From positions 186,001 through 250,000 of the forward strand of contig CAYNVQ010000005.1 in NCBI GenBank assembly GCA_964400735.1: DNA of 64,000 nucleotides. Direction: 5' to 3'. The stretch comes from CAYNVQ01 sp964400735 (lineage in GTDB: Bacteria; Acidobacteriota; Aminicenantia; Aminicenantales; Aminicenantaceae). Below the pieces are notes generated by a model that searched no databases, was not told the DNA's origin, and saw only the letters and a list, made by a program, of their open reading frames with translations. Positions 1 through 8,587 of the stretch are shown piece by piece (position 1 is the stretch's first letter; the number at the start of each line of letters is the position of its first letter). A program made the position numbers and the translations under genes.

Positions 1-469
1 CGACGATGGAGGCGTGCTCCCTGTGGCAGGCGCCGAAGGCATCGTTCACGTAATAATCGATGCCTTGGGCCAACTGCTGGGCAAAGTCCGGATCGTTCCT
101 CGTTTCACCGGTATAAAACCTGAGGTTTTCCAAAAGGAGCACCTGCCCCGCCTTCAGTTCGGTTTTCATTCTGTCGACTTCTTCGCCGATCACATCGGCG
201 GCAGGGATGACTCGGGCGGGAATCAATTCAGACAGCCTTTTGGCGACCGGTTTCAGGCTGAATTCAGGCTTGAACTGTCCTTTGGGCCGGCCCAGGTGGG
301 AAGCGACGACAACAGCGGCACCCTGTTCCAAAAGGTGGTTCAAGGTTGGGAGAGCAGCCTTGATGCGGGTGTCATCCTTGATCGTTCCCCCCTCATCGAG
401 AGGAACATTGAAATCCACCCGCAGGAAAACTTTCTTTCCCTTTACGTCTAGATCTTTTACGGAGAGCAT
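1..469 (-). CDS. pgk: phosphoglycerate kinase, N-terminal part (runs off the window)
   Basis: Glycolytic enzyme that transfers phosphate from 1,3-bisphosphoglycerate to ADP. The reverse strand reads MLSVKDLDVKGKKVFLRVDF, then VDFNVPLDEG, ASHLGRPKG and LLLENLRFYTGE, the classic N-domain motifs that bind 3-phosphoglycerate. About 156 residues are visible; the C-terminal nucleotide domain lies beyond base 1. The ATG at 469 follows the gap stop codon by only a few bases, so the two genes form a gap-pgk operon. The identification is firm; only the 3' end is missing because the window ends. Confidence 0.96.
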   Translation of the reverse strand, partial: MLSVKDLDVKGKKVFLRVDFNVPLDEGGTIKDDTRIKAALPTLNHLLEQGAAVVVASHLGRPKGQFKPEFSLKPVAKRLSELIPARVIPAADVIGEEVDRMKTELKAGQVLLLENLRFYTGETRNDPDFAQQLAQGIDYYVNDAFGACHREHASIV

Positions 470-475
470 GGGCCT

Positions 476-1477
476 TTATTTGGAGATGAATTTGGCCAGG
501 TCGATGAGCCGGCAGGAGTAGCCCCACTCATTGTCATACCAGGCAAGGACTTTGACCAGATTATCGTCCGTTACCCTGGTGAATTCTGCATCTAGGATGG
601 AGGAGTGAGGATTGGACATGAAGTCCACGGAAACCAGAGGATCTTCACAGTATTGAAGGATGCCTTTTAATTCCCCTTCCGCGGCGCTTTTAAAGGCCTG
701 GTTCACCTGCTCGGCAGTGACCTTTGTCTTCAGGGAGGCCACGAGGTCCACAAGGGAGACATTGGCGGTCGGGATACGGATGGCGATCCCGTCGATTTTC
801 CCCTTGAGCTCGGGAAGGACTAGTCCAACGGCCTTGGCCGCCCCTGTGGTGGTGGGGATTTGGGAGACGGCGGCAGCCCTGGCTCTCCGCAGATCTTTAT
901 GCGGGGCATCCAATATTCTTTGATCCATGGTGTAGGCATGGATGGTGGTCATGAAGGCTTTCTCGATACCGAATGCCTGATGGACGACCTTGACGGCCGG
1001 GGCCAAACAGTTGGTGGTGCAGGAGGCATTAGAGATGATGTGATGGTTTTCCGGGTCATACATCTGCTCGTTTACACCGAGAACGAGGGTGACATCCGGT
1101 TCTGTGGCCGGGGCCGAGATAATGACCTTTTCCGCTCCGCCCGATTCGATATGTTTGAGGGCGTCCTGTCTTTTGCGAAAAAGTCCCGTGGATTCGATAA
1201 CAATGGTCGCTCCTAGATCTTTCCAGGGGAGATTGGCCGGGTCTTTCTCTGTCAATATTTTGGTCTTTTTGCCATTGACGACGATGGCATCGTCGGTGGC
1301 CTCGATCTCGGCATCCAGTATGCCCAGCACGGAATCGTATTTCAGAAGATGGGCCAGGATTTTGGCATCCACCACATCGTTGGCTGCGACGAACTCGATA
1401 TCCGGGTCATTGAAGGCCGCCCGGAATACATTGCGTCCGATCCGGCCGAAACCATTTATTCCTATTTTAATACTCAT
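476..1477 (-). CDS. gap: glyceraldehyde-3-phosphate dehydrogenase, type I
   Basis: Catalyses NAD-dependent oxidation and phosphorylation of glyceraldehyde-3-phosphate in the cytoplasm. The protein is 333 aa, the usual length. It starts with the Rossmann motif INGFGRIGRN and carries the catalytic cysteine in SNASCTTNC, the HAYT segment and WYDNEWGYS near the C terminus. The frame stays open upstream to 1603, but the ATG at 1477 sits behind a strong GAGGAGG and matches the family start, so the upstream extension is discarded. First gene of the gap-pgk operon. Confidence 0.97.
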   Translation of the reverse strand: MSIKIGINGFGRIGRNVFRAAFNDPDIEFVAANDVVDAKILAHLLKYDSVLGILDAEIEATDDAIVVNGKKTKILTEKDPANLPWKDLGATIVIESTGLFRKRQDALKHIESGGAEKVIISAPATEPDVTLVLGVNEQMYDPENHHIISNASCTTNCLAPAVKVVHQAFGIEKAFMTTIHAYTMDQRILDAPHKDLRRARAAAVSQIPTTTGAAKAVGLVLPELKGKIDGIAIRIPTANVSLVDLVASLKTKVTAEQVNQAFKSAAEGELKGILQYCEDPLVSVDFMSNPHSSILDAEFTRVTDDNLVKVLAWYDNEWGYSCRLIDLAKFISK

Positions 1478-1593
1478 GAAAAACCTCCTCTTATGAATGG
1501 CCTGAAATGTGTATAAAAAAAGCTCTGACAAACATTTGACATCAGGAGAAGACCTTAGCCGATAATGTTCATCATATTCCAGGTAGATATCCT

Positions 1594-1622
1594 TTATTAG
1601 CATAAATGCTGACCAAAATCAA
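1594..1622 (-). promoter_or_regulatory. putative sigma-70 promoter of gap-pgk
   Basis: On the minus strand, TTGATT (1622-1617) is followed after 17 bases by TAATAA (1599-1594). The spacing is ideal and the hexamers are close to consensus. The implied leader before the gap ATG is about 110 nt. Inferred from pattern only. Confidence 0.35.
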
Positions 1623-2061
1623 TTTATACAGGGATTGAGCCAGTATCCTTGTTATCGTGATAATGAAACAGCCAGGCAGGCTGGTTCTCAGTCCGATGAT
1701 ATTTCCCAGAGAGGAAAATCAGCTTATTCCTCGGTTCACTTTCTTTAACCTGCCAGTAAAGCTTGCTTTCCATGTCTGCTCACCTTGAATGGCTTTCTAA
1801 CAGTCTACTTGACTTCAAAAGAGCCGTCACGGAGATGAAGAGGGCTTCCTGGGATTAGCATGTCCAAATTGTTTAGGAGGAAAGGAGACAGAAGATGGCC
1901 ACCCAAGATTGACAGGGAACTGTTCGATGTTTAGACGGTTGTGTGTTTTTATGATAAAATCTTCATCTTTCAGAAGATTCAATCCGTTGATTCTATAGAT
2001 GAAAAGAGTATGAAGATCTTGATTTCTTGGGTGATGATGGCTAGCGGTCAAAAAGCTGCTG
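1623..2061. other. non-coding stretch upstream of tsaE, nothing recognised
   Basis: This gap separates the divergent gap and tsaE genes. Open frames crossing it on the minus strand are shadows of tsaE. A short interrupted inverted repeat (CAGCC/GGCTG) is near 1670. No RNA gene or known repeat was recognised. Confidence 0.4.
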
Positions 2062-2085
2062 GTGAAGCAGAAGAAGAGGGAAAAA

Positions 2086-2523
2086 ATGAGGTCTCGGCAG
2101 AATTGGCCTGAAGCAGAGGAATACAAGAGTTTTTCGGAAAAAGAAACTTTTCTTCTGGCCAAAAAATTGGCGCGATCCTTCAAAGGACGGGAGATCGTGT
2201 TTTTATACGGAGAACTCGGGGCAGGAAAGACCGTTTTTGCTAAAGGGATTGCCGCAGGGCTGGGCTTGGAGGATGTCCACCAGGTGTGCAGTCCTTCCTT
2301 TACCCTGGTCAATATCTATCAGGCAAAATTTCCGATGTTTCATATCGACCTTTACCGTCTAGGCCACGCGTCGGACATCGATGAGCTGGGCTGGGAGGAT
2401 TATCTCGATGAGGGAGTCATCGTCGTAGAATGGGCGGAGAAGCTGAATGTCGAATGGAAGGCGATAAAAGTGACCATTGCGGTCGAAGATGGTGATGTGC
2501 GAAGAATTACGGTCGAGCGCTAA
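2086..2523 (+). CDS. tsaE: tRNA threonylcarbamoyladenosine biosynthesis ATPase TsaE
   Basis: TsaE is the P-loop ATPase partner of TsaD/TsaB in making t6A37 on ANN-decoding tRNAs. The 145-aa protein has a Walker A (GELGAGKT, residues 42-49), the switch-like CSPSFTLVN segment, HIDLYRL and VVEWAEK, all typical of the family. A GTG eight codons upstream (2062) is in frame, but the ATG at 2086 has an AGAAGAGGG Shine-Dalgarno and is preferred. It converges with thiE, the stop codons overlapping by 4 bases. TsaB and TsaD are not in the window. Confidence 0.93.
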   Translation: MRSRQNWPEAEEYKSFSEKETFLLAKKLARSFKGREIVFLYGELGAGKTVFAKGIAAGLGLEDVHQVCSPSFTLVNIYQAKFPMFHIDLYRLGHASDIDELGWEDYLDEGVIVVEWAEKLNVEWKAIKVTIAVEDGDVRRITVER

Positions 2524-3158
2524 AGAAAAGAGTTCTTTTCCATTTTGGAAAGAAGGTTTTTTGTGGCGGCGTGGATGTCTTCGGCGCCCATGATGGCGGA
2601 GATGACGGCAATCCCATCGGCACCAGAGGAAAGCACGCCCTTGGCTGTGTCGGCGGTTATCCCTCCGATGGCGAGGATGGGGATTTTCACTCTCTGTCGA
2701 ACGTTCTGAAGGCCTTCGAGGCCGAGGACTGATCTCAATTCTTCCTTGGAAGATGTGTAAAATATGGGACCGGCGCCGATGTAGTCCGCTCCTTGGGATT
2801 CTGCCTCGAGGGCTTCCTCCGCGGTGTTGACCGAGATTCCGATGATCTTCTTTTTTCCCAAAATTTTTCGGGCATAGGGGAGAGGAAGGTCATCTTGACC
2901 GAGATGGACGCCATCGGCCTCGCAGGAGAGGGCGATATCGATCCGGTCGTTGACGATGAGGGGAGCCTCAAAGCGCTTCAGGATATCAGAGACTCGAAGG
3001 GCCATGTCTAAGAACCGGCGGGTTTCTAATTTTTTACCGCGCAGTTGAATAAGGGTCGCACCTGCTTGTGCAGCTTCCCGGACGATTGAGGCGAGGTCGC
3101 GATGGCCTGCGGCCTCTGCATCCGCTACGAGACAAAGCCTCCAATCGAGCAGTTTCAT
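2520..3158 (-). CDS. thiE: thiamine-phosphate synthase
   Basis: Couples the thiazole and pyrimidine phosphates to thiamine monophosphate. The 212-aa TIM-barrel shows LIQLRGK (phosphate/metal region), VNDRIDIAL, DGVHLGQDDLP, GAGPIFYTSSKE and AIGGIT, all diagnostic for ThiE. Two in-frame ATGs exist (3167 and 3158). The first lies inside a TATAAT box, so MKLLDWRL at 3158 is chosen. No other thiamine gene is adjacent. Assignment is by motif and length. TenI-like paralogues share the fold, but the intact substrate motifs favour ThiE. Confidence 0.9.
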   Translation of the reverse strand: MKLLDWRLCLVADAEAAGHRDLASIVREAAQAGATLIQLRGKKLETRRFLDMALRVSDILKRFEAPLIVNDRIDIALSCEADGVHLGQDDLPLPYARKILGKKKIIGISVNTAEEALEAESQGADYIGAGPIFYTSSKEELRSVLGLEGLQNVRQRVKIPILAIGGITADTAKGVLSSGADGIAVISAIMGAEDIHAATKNLLSKMEKNSFL

Positions 3159-3165
3159 GCTTGTC

Positions 3166-3171
3166 ATTATA
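3166..3171 (-). promoter_or_regulatory. -10 box of thiE, suggesting a leaderless transcript
   Basis: A perfect TATAAT on the minus strand ends 7 bases before the thiE ATG at 3158 and no Shine-Dalgarno fits in between. Transcription would begin about at the start codon. No clear -35 hexamer is seen. Confidence 0.45.
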
Positions 3172-3317
3172 CCAAAATAAAGGAGACGTTTCTGTTTTTA
3201 TGAATCTCTATATGATCTTATGCCTACTATGGGGAGCATTCTTCAGGGGGATAATCAAGTAAGAGAGTACAGGAAATAAGTTTAGCAATGGTTTTGTCAT
3301 ATCAGGCAGTAAGAGTA

Positions 3318-3341
3318 GGGTGGCACCTTGAGGAACGTCCC
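3318..3341. repeat. dispersed GGAACGTCCC repeat unit (copy 1)
   Basis: Intergenic unit of the form GGGTG-n-ACCT-n-GGAACGTCCC. Related copies occur near 13701, 20972 and 47324 in this window. It lies in the thiE-mscS gap, which otherwise holds nothing recognised. Confidence 0.5.
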
Positions 3342-3451
3342 TTCAAGATCTCAAAATTGCATTTAGGGTGGAGTTCAGGTATAACACAACCTGAATTTAA
3401 GAGTTTTTATGATTAATCCAGGTAGGATGAAATAACTTAAGGAGGGATGGC

Positions 3452-4492
3452 ATGATAGAAATATGGCAATTCATAAGAAACAGCAGCTATCTCATGTTTT
3501 TGCTGGTCGTTATCATCTCTTTCGTCGTCGCGATCGTTGCCAAACTCATCGTTAGAAATGTTTTGAAACCTCTGGCCAAAAAGACCAAAACCAAGGTCGA
3601 TGACCTGTTTGTCAAGAGCCTTTCTTCCATCATTTTTTATGTCGTTGTCATTCTGGGCTTCAAATTCGGGTTCCAATACTTCGAATCCGATGTGGCCCTC
3701 TATAACAATCTGGTGGATACTCTGTTTATCATCGTTGTGAGCGCTCTTGTCCTGAAAATCATATCGAACTTCTCCAAGCACTGGCTGAAGGAATGGGCTT
3801 CGAAAACCAAATCCACGGCTGATGACCGGTTAATCCCATTGATCGCTAAAATTTTGAATACCGTGGTTCTTGTTCTGGCCTTCATTTTTGTGTTCGATGT
3901 GTGGGATATCAACATCGGTCCCTTGCTGACGACTGCAGGAATAGCAGGATTGGCCTTGGGGTTTGCTGTTAGAGATTCTCTGGCCAATATTCTGGGTGGA
4001 GTTCAACTCGTTCTAGACAAGACCTTTAAAGTCGGCGATAAGATTCAGCTGGAAACGGGAGAACTGGGTGTTATCCTGGACATTGGATTAAGAAGCACCA
4101 AGCTGAAAACTTACGATAATGAGGTCATCTATATCCCGAACGGTAGTCTGGCCAACGCTAAGGTGAAAAATTTCACGGTTCCCGACCTTTCCATACGCGT
4201 CAATGTCAATTTCGGCGTTGTCTACGGTGCCGCCCCCCAGAGGGTACAGCAAGTGGTAGTCGAGGCCATTAAGAAAATCGAAAAAGTAATCGACGAGCCG
4301 GAACCAATCGTGCAATTCCTGAAAATGTCGGATTTTTCCCTGGATTTCGTGGCCAGAGCATGGGTCGCAAGTTACGCGGATGCTTACGCCACACAGATCG
4401 AGATGACAGGGGTCATTTACAATGCGCTGAATCAGGCCAAGATTGGGATTCCCTTTCCCACCCGGACCGTTTACACTAAGGTCCTCGACTGA
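3452..4492 (+). CDS. small-conductance mechanosensitive channel family protein (MscS)
   Basis: Membrane channel thought to release solutes on hypo-osmotic shock. The 346-aa protein has several N-terminal hydrophobic helices (about residues 12-33, 60-90 and 125-150), then the pore helix and beta-domain signature GLALGFAVRDSLANILGG, DKTFKVGDKI and VIYIPNGSLANAKVKNFT. The C-terminal alpha/beta domain is complete. The ATG at 3452 follows GGAGGG at ideal spacing. Probably monocistronic: a separate promoter and a palindrome lie before the downstream apt gene. Channel conductance class cannot be told from sequence. Confidence 0.92.
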   Translation: MIEIWQFIRNSSYLMFLLVVIISFVVAIVAKLIVRNVLKPLAKKTKTKVDDLFVKSLSSIIFYVVVILGFKFGFQYFESDVALYNNLVDTLFIIVVSALVLKIISNFSKHWLKEWASKTKSTADDRLIPLIAKILNTVVLVLAFIFVFDVWDINIGPLLTTAGIAGLALGFAVRDSLANILGGVQLVLDKTFKVGDKIQLETGELGVILDIGLRSTKLKTYDNEVIYIPNGSLANAKVKNFTVPDLSIRVNVNFGVVYGAAPQRVQQVVVEAIKKIEKVIDEPEPIVQFLKMSDFSLDFVARAWVASYADAYATQIEMTGVIYNALNQAKIGIPFPTRTVYTKVLD

Positions 4493-4513
4493 TGACCCCT
4501 TTTTTCTCTTTTA

Positions 4514-4541
4514 TTGACAAGCCTTCAACTTTTTTTATTAT
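4514..4541 (+). promoter_or_regulatory. putative promoter of apt
   Basis: TTGACA (4514-4519), 16 bases, then TATTAT (4536-4541). It sits immediately before a long palindrome, so that palindrome would be in the 5' leader of the apt message. Confidence 0.45.
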
Positions 4542-4547
4542 ATATTT

Positions 4548-4605
4548 GGTGACAGGTTACTATATTACAAATCCTATCGTTTTTGTAATTTAGTAACCTG
4601 TCACC
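4548..4605. repeat. GGTGACAGGT-family palindrome in the apt leader
   Basis: The arm GGTGACAGGTTACTATATTA and following bases pair with the right arm ending GTAACCTGTCACC. The 24-base arms have one mismatch around a short loop. The same arm sequence occurs at 39.57-39.67 kb, so this is a member of a dispersed family rather than a gene-specific element. It could affect apt expression. Confidence 0.7.
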
Positions 4606-4638
4606 ATTTTGGAGGGAGAGAAAACGGAGGAAAGTGTT

Positions 4639-5175
4639 ATGCTTGGTCGTGTTAAAGCCTTGATTCGAGAAGTCAAAGATTTTCCGAAACCCGGAATCGG
4701 ATTTAAAGATATCACTCCGGTTGTTCAAGATGCCAAAAGTTTCAACTTCGTTGTCGACAGGATGGTGAGTTGGGCCAAAGAAAAAAATCCCCAAATCATC
4801 GTGGGGATCGAATCGCGCGGGTTTTTGTTCGCCGCACCCGTAGCCAATAAGCTGGGATTGGGTTTGGCCATTATCAGGAAAAAGGGGAAACTCCCCAGCA
4901 AAACGCTCTGTGTGAGGGCACCAAACGAGTATGCCGTCGAGTATTTCGAGATGCACACAGACTGTATTCTGCCCGGCCAAAGAGTTTTGATCATCGATGA
5001 CCTGATCGCCACCGGCTCTTCTTCCGTGAGCGCCATCGATCTCGTCAAAATGACAGGTGGTAAGGTAGTCGGTTTTCTGTCTTTGGTGGAGCTGAGCTTT
5101 TTGCATGGTATGGATTTCATCAAGAAAAAGCATCCGGATGTCGATATTTTCTCTTTGATCCAATTCGAAGAATAA
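4639..5175 (+). CDS. apt: adenine phosphoribosyltransferase
   Basis: Purine salvage enzyme converting adenine and PRPP to AMP. The 178-aa protein contains FPKPGIGFKDITPV, GIESRGFLFAAPVA, the flexible-loop lysines (RKKGKLP) and the PRPP-binding loop VLIIDDLIATGSS, a full APT signature. An in-frame TTG at 4609 would add ten residues, but the ATG at 4639 has GGAGG in front and fits the family length. The purine permease follows 14 bases downstream, so uptake and salvage are likely co-transcribed. Confidence 0.95.
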   Translation: MLGRVKALIREVKDFPKPGIGFKDITPVVQDAKSFNFVVDRMVSWAKEKNPQIIVGIESRGFLFAAPVANKLGLGLAIIRKKGKLPSKTLCVRAPNEYAVEYFEMHTDCILPGQRVLIIDDLIATGSSSVSAIDLVKMTGGKVVGFLSLVELSFLHGMDFIKKKHPDVDIFSLIQFEE

Positions 5176-5189
5176 TAGGGGGAAGGATA

Positions 5190-6518
5190 ATGGAAGGGTT
5201 TATCGAGCGCTTTTTCAAGCTGAAGGAACACGATACTTCTTTCAGAACCGAAGTGCTGGGGGGAGTGACCACTTTCATGACTATGTCCTATATTATATTT
5301 CTTCAGCCGGCCGTGCTTTCCCTGGCCGGAATGGACAGTGGGGCCGTGATGGTGGCCACCTGCATCTCCTCCGCTTTGGCAACCCTCCTGATGGGCCTCC
5401 TAGCCAAATATCCATTCGCCCTCGCTCCTGCAGTGGGCCACAATGTCTTTTTTGCCGTCACGGTCTGCGGAACCATGGGTTATTCCTGGGAGGTGGCTCT
5501 CGGCGCCGTTTTTATTTCTGGTTCGATTTTCCTTCTCCTTTCCCTCCTCAAAGTGTGGGGGAAATTGGTCGCTGCGGTTCCGGATTCCCTCAAATACGGT
5601 ATCGCGGTCGGGATCGGATTGTTGATTGCCCATGTCGGTTTCCAGTTCGGCGGCATCGTCGTCGATGATCCTGTGGTATTGGTCAGAATCGGGGACTTGA
5701 CCAGTAAACCAGTGGCGCTGGCTCTTTTCGGAGTGGTTCTGACTTTGGTGTTGATGGCTATGAGGGTCCAGGGGGCTATTCTCATTGGGATTCTTGCCAC
5801 AGCTGTTCTGGGGATTCCCCTGGGAGTCGTCAAATATCAAGGCCTAATATCCGCACCTCCGAGCCTCGCCCCGACCTTACTCAAACTTGACATCCTGGGT
5901 GCCCTTCAGACAGGCCTCATAACCGTTGTGTTCGTGTTTTTCTTTCTGGACCTGTTCGATACGGTTGGAACCCTTATCGGAGTGAGCGGTAGGGCCGGTT
6001 TTTTAAAAAACGGCCGGCTGCCCAGGGCAGATCAGGCAATGTTTTCTGATGCGGTAGGTACCGTCAGCGGGGCTTTGCTCGGGACCTCGACCGTCACCAC
6101 CTACATCGAAAGCGCGGCTGGAATTGTCCAAGGAGCCAGAACAGGGCTGGCCAATGTATTCACTTCGCTTCTCTTCCTCATCGCCCTGTTTTTTAGCCCA
6201 TTGGCGGCAATGATTTCTGGAATCTACGAATTCGAGGGGCTTAGCCTCCGTCCGGTGATCGCCCCTCCTCTTATCGTTGTCGGATTTTTAATGATGAAGT
6301 GTGTGAGCCAAATCAAGTGGGAGGACCTCACCGAGGCTCTCCCCGCTTTTTTGGCCATCGTTGTCATGCCCTTGACCCTGAACATTACAGAAGGAATTGC
6401 CTTCGGGTTCATTTCTTATGCTCTATTGAAGCTGGTTTCGGGCAAGGGTAAGGAGGTTCACTGGATCATCTATCTATTTGCGGCTCTTTTTGTCCTGCGC
6501 TACATAATTGGCCAATAG
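5190..6518 (+). CDS. NCS2-family (AzgA-like) adenine/guanine/hypoxanthine permease
   Basis: Inner-membrane purine base importer. The 442-aa, highly hydrophobic protein has the AzgA-type features TTFMTMSYIIFLQPAVL, ALAPAVGHNVFFAVTV, FFLDLFDTVGTLIGVSGR and GTSTVTTYIESAAGI. The GHN at the first conserved site departs from the usual GMG(L)NA form. It follows apt closely (14 bp), supporting a purine salvage operon, and ends just before an intrinsic terminator. The exact base specificity is not readable from sequence. Confidence 0.9.
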   Translation: MEGFIERFFKLKEHDTSFRTEVLGGVTTFMTMSYIIFLQPAVLSLAGMDSGAVMVATCISSALATLLMGLLAKYPFALAPAVGHNVFFAVTVCGTMGYSWEVALGAVFISGSIFLLLSLLKVWGKLVAAVPDSLKYGIAVGIGLLIAHVGFQFGGIVVDDPVVLVRIGDLTSKPVALALFGVVLTLVLMAMRVQGAILIGILATAVLGIPLGVVKYQGLISAPPSLAPTLLKLDILGALQTGLITVVFVFFFLDLFDTVGTLIGVSGRAGFLKNGRLPRADQAMFSDAVGTVSGALLGTSTVTTYIESAAGIVQGARTGLANVFTSLLFLIALFFSPLAAMISGIYEFEGLSLRPVIAPPLIVVGFLMMKCVSQIKWEDLTEALPAFLAIVVMPLTLNITEGIAFGFISYALLKLVSGKGKEVHWIIYLFAALFVLRYIIGQ

Positions 6519-6557
6519 CACCGGAGCTGTGAAAAACGTGATCAGCCTCTGGCCAAT

Positions 6558-6584
6558 AAACCCGGATAGAGGGTTTCTTTTTTT
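6558..6584 (+). terminator. rho-independent terminator of apt-permease operon
   Basis: The stem AAACCC/GGGTTT with a 7-base loop (GGATAGA) is followed by CTTTTTTTA. It lies about 40 bases after the permease stop codon. Confidence 0.65.
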
Positions 6585-6646
6585 ATTTGTTCTAGACCGG
6601 AAGAGCGATTTTTTATGGAGAAAATAGGAAAGAGGGAGGAGAAGGG

Positions 6647-8404
6647 ATGGAAAACAGACAGATCAAATATTTTATGGTGATTTCCTTCATCATCATTTTA
6701 GCGGGCAGCTGTGCGCGGGTCGTCGTCAAGCCCGATTTAACCTTGGGTCCATCCGAGCTGAGATGGGTCAATAAAACTTTGGGAAGGCTGACTCTGGAGG
6801 AAAAAATCGGCCAAATGGTCGCCTGCCGTTACTCCGGCAATTTTGTCAATAAAAATAGCGATTATTTTCAGAATCTCAAGACCTTGATCCAAAAGCAGAA
6901 GATAGGAGGCCTGATTATCTTCGGAGGAGTTGTCTACGAGACGGCTATCTTGAATAACACCTTTCAGAGCCTGGCGGATATCCCTCTCCTGATTGCCTCC
7001 GATTTCGAGAGAGGAGCGGGGAATCAGATAGAAGGAGCCACGCTTTTCCCCCCTCTCATGTCTCTGGGGGCGGCCGATTCAGAAGATCTGGCTTACTCGA
7101 TGGGTAAGATCACGGCATTGGAGGGACGAGCGCTCGGTATCCATGTGACCTATGCTCCAGTGGTGGATGTCAACATCAATCCCGATAATCCCATCATCAA
7201 TACCCGCTCGGTGGGAGAAAATCCGGAACAGGTAGGCCGCATCGGCCAGGCGTTCATCAAGGGATGCCAGGATTATGGGATGATAGCGACAGCCAAGCAT
7301 TTTCCAGGGCACGGGGATACAGATCTGGATTCCCACAGCGTTTTGCCCAACATCGATGCGGACCGGGAACGTTTGGATCGGGTGGAGCTTTTTCCCTTCA
7401 AGAGAGCCATCGAGGCCGGCGTCCAGGCCATCATGGTTACCCATGTCCATGTGCCTGCCCTCGACCCGACTCCCAACCTTCCGGCGACCCTCTCCGCTCC
7501 CATTATGACCGACCTTTTGAGGAAGGAAATGGGGTTCCGGGGGCTCATCGTCACAGACTCCATGGGAATGGGAGGAGTGACGACTCTTTACGCTCCTGAA
7601 GATGCCGCCATCCGTGCCGTAAAAGCCGGTGTGGATATGCTCCTGCTTCCGCCGACTCCAGTGGATGTGATCCAGGCCTTGATCCAAACGGTCAAATCCG
7701 GGGAGATCCCTGAATCGAGGATAGATATTTCGGTCAGGAAAATCCTGGAGGCCAAAGCCAGGTTGGGGCTTCACCAAAAGAGATCGGTAGGGATCGAGAC
7801 CTTGGCCCGGAGTATCGGTCAGCAGGCATATCTCGATCAGGCCGAAAGGACCTTCGAGGCTTCGATTACCCTGGTCAAGAATGAAGGAGATGTGGTGCCT
7901 TTAAGCGGATTGCTCCAAAAAATGGCGATTTTTTCCCTGAGCAGCGATCCTGGTGGTTATTTTGCCGGACAAACCTTTGTCCGAGAAATGAAAAGACGTT
8001 CCCCACAATCCTTGGAGTTTTATGCCGAACCATCGACCGGAGAAGAATTTATCCAGGATGCAGTGGAAAAAGCAAAAAAGACTGACCTGGTGGTCATCGG
8101 CCTTTTTTCCCGTCTGAGGGCCGGAAAGGGGAGTGTGGGGCTCGAACTCCGACATGTTCGATTGATCCACGAACTTTGCCGGGAATCTCTGCCGGTCGTT
8201 GTAGTCTCCTTTGGTAGCCCCTATTTTTTGCGCCATTTTCCTGAGGTGGGGGCCTACATGTGCGCTTACAGATACGCAGACGAAGCCCAGATTGCGGCCG
8301 TGAGAGCGTTATTTGGAGAGATCGATATAAGAGGGAGGCTCCCTGTCTCAATACCCGGTGTGTTTCCACGCGGCCATGGCCTAGAACTCCTCAAAAAGAA
8401 TTAG
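6647..8404 (+). CDS. glycoside hydrolase family 3 lipoprotein, beta-N-acetylhexosaminidase-like
   Basis: Predicted to remove terminal GlcNAc-type sugars, for example from murein fragments or glycans. The 585-aa protein starts with a lipoprotein signal (LAGSC, lipid-anchored Cys22). The TIM-barrel carries KHFPGHGDTDLDSH, the NagZ-type loop with the catalytic His-Asp pair, and VTDSMGMGG with the nucleophile Asp. A C-terminal alpha/beta sandwich domain follows, which short cytoplasmic NagZ enzymes lack. The lipobox implies location in the cell envelope. Start ATG at 6647 follows GGAGAAGGG. No partner genes adjoin it. Confidence 0.9.
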   Translation: MENRQIKYFMVISFIIILAGSCARVVVKPDLTLGPSELRWVNKTLGRLTLEEKIGQMVACRYSGNFVNKNSDYFQNLKTLIQKQKIGGLIIFGGVVYETAILNNTFQSLADIPLLIASDFERGAGNQIEGATLFPPLMSLGAADSEDLAYSMGKITALEGRALGIHVTYAPVVDVNINPDNPIINTRSVGENPEQVGRIGQAFIKGCQDYGMIATAKHFPGHGDTDLDSHSVLPNIDADRERLDRVELFPFKRAIEAGVQAIMVTHVHVPALDPTPNLPATLSAPIMTDLLRKEMGFRGLIVTDSMGMGGVTTLYAPEDAAIRAVKAGVDMLLLPPTPVDVIQALIQTVKSGEIPESRIDISVRKILEAKARLGLHQKRSVGIETLARSIGQQAYLDQAERTFEASITLVKNEGDVVPLSGLLQKMAIFSLSSDPGGYFAGQTFVREMKRRSPQSLEFYAEPSTGEEFIQDAVEKAKKTDLVVIGLFSRLRAGKGSVGLELRHVRLIHELCRESLPVVVVSFGSPYFLRHFPEVGAYMCAYRYADEAQIAAVRALFGEIDIRGRLPVSIPGVFPRGHGLELLKKN

Positions 8405-8425
8405 ATAAGGATTGGGGAAACCGTG

Positions 8426-8467
8426 CCTGCTCGGCTCAATAGGCATCCTCCTCAGCTTCCGAGCAGG
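8426..8467. other. hairpin downstream of the GH3 gene
   Basis: Perfect 9-base arms CCTGCTCGG and CCGAGCAGG are separated by about 24 bases. No T-run follows, so it is not a standard intrinsic terminator. It may be an mRNA 3'-end structure. Confidence 0.35.
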
Positions 8468-8509
8468 TTCGATCTATGGTCACGAATTTTGAGATTGACA
8501 AAATGAGAA

Positions 8510-8538
8510 TTGACATTTTCGCCCCACGTCTTTAATAT
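8510..8538 (+). promoter_or_regulatory. promoter of the membrane fusion protein gene
   Basis: TTGACA (8510-8515), 17 bases, TAATAT (8533-8538): near-consensus. A second TTGACA lies 15 bases upstream (8495-8500), in the repeated context GATTGACA/AATTGACA. Confidence 0.55.
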
Positions 8539-8587
8539 AGAGAAGGGAGAGGTTAGGGGGCATTTCTAATTAGAGGATGAAGGTGAA

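Noticed and set aside
2038..2118. Short frame beginning MMASGQKAAG before and across the tsaE start
   Set aside because: No clear ribosome site of its own, overlaps tsaE out of frame, and is very short.
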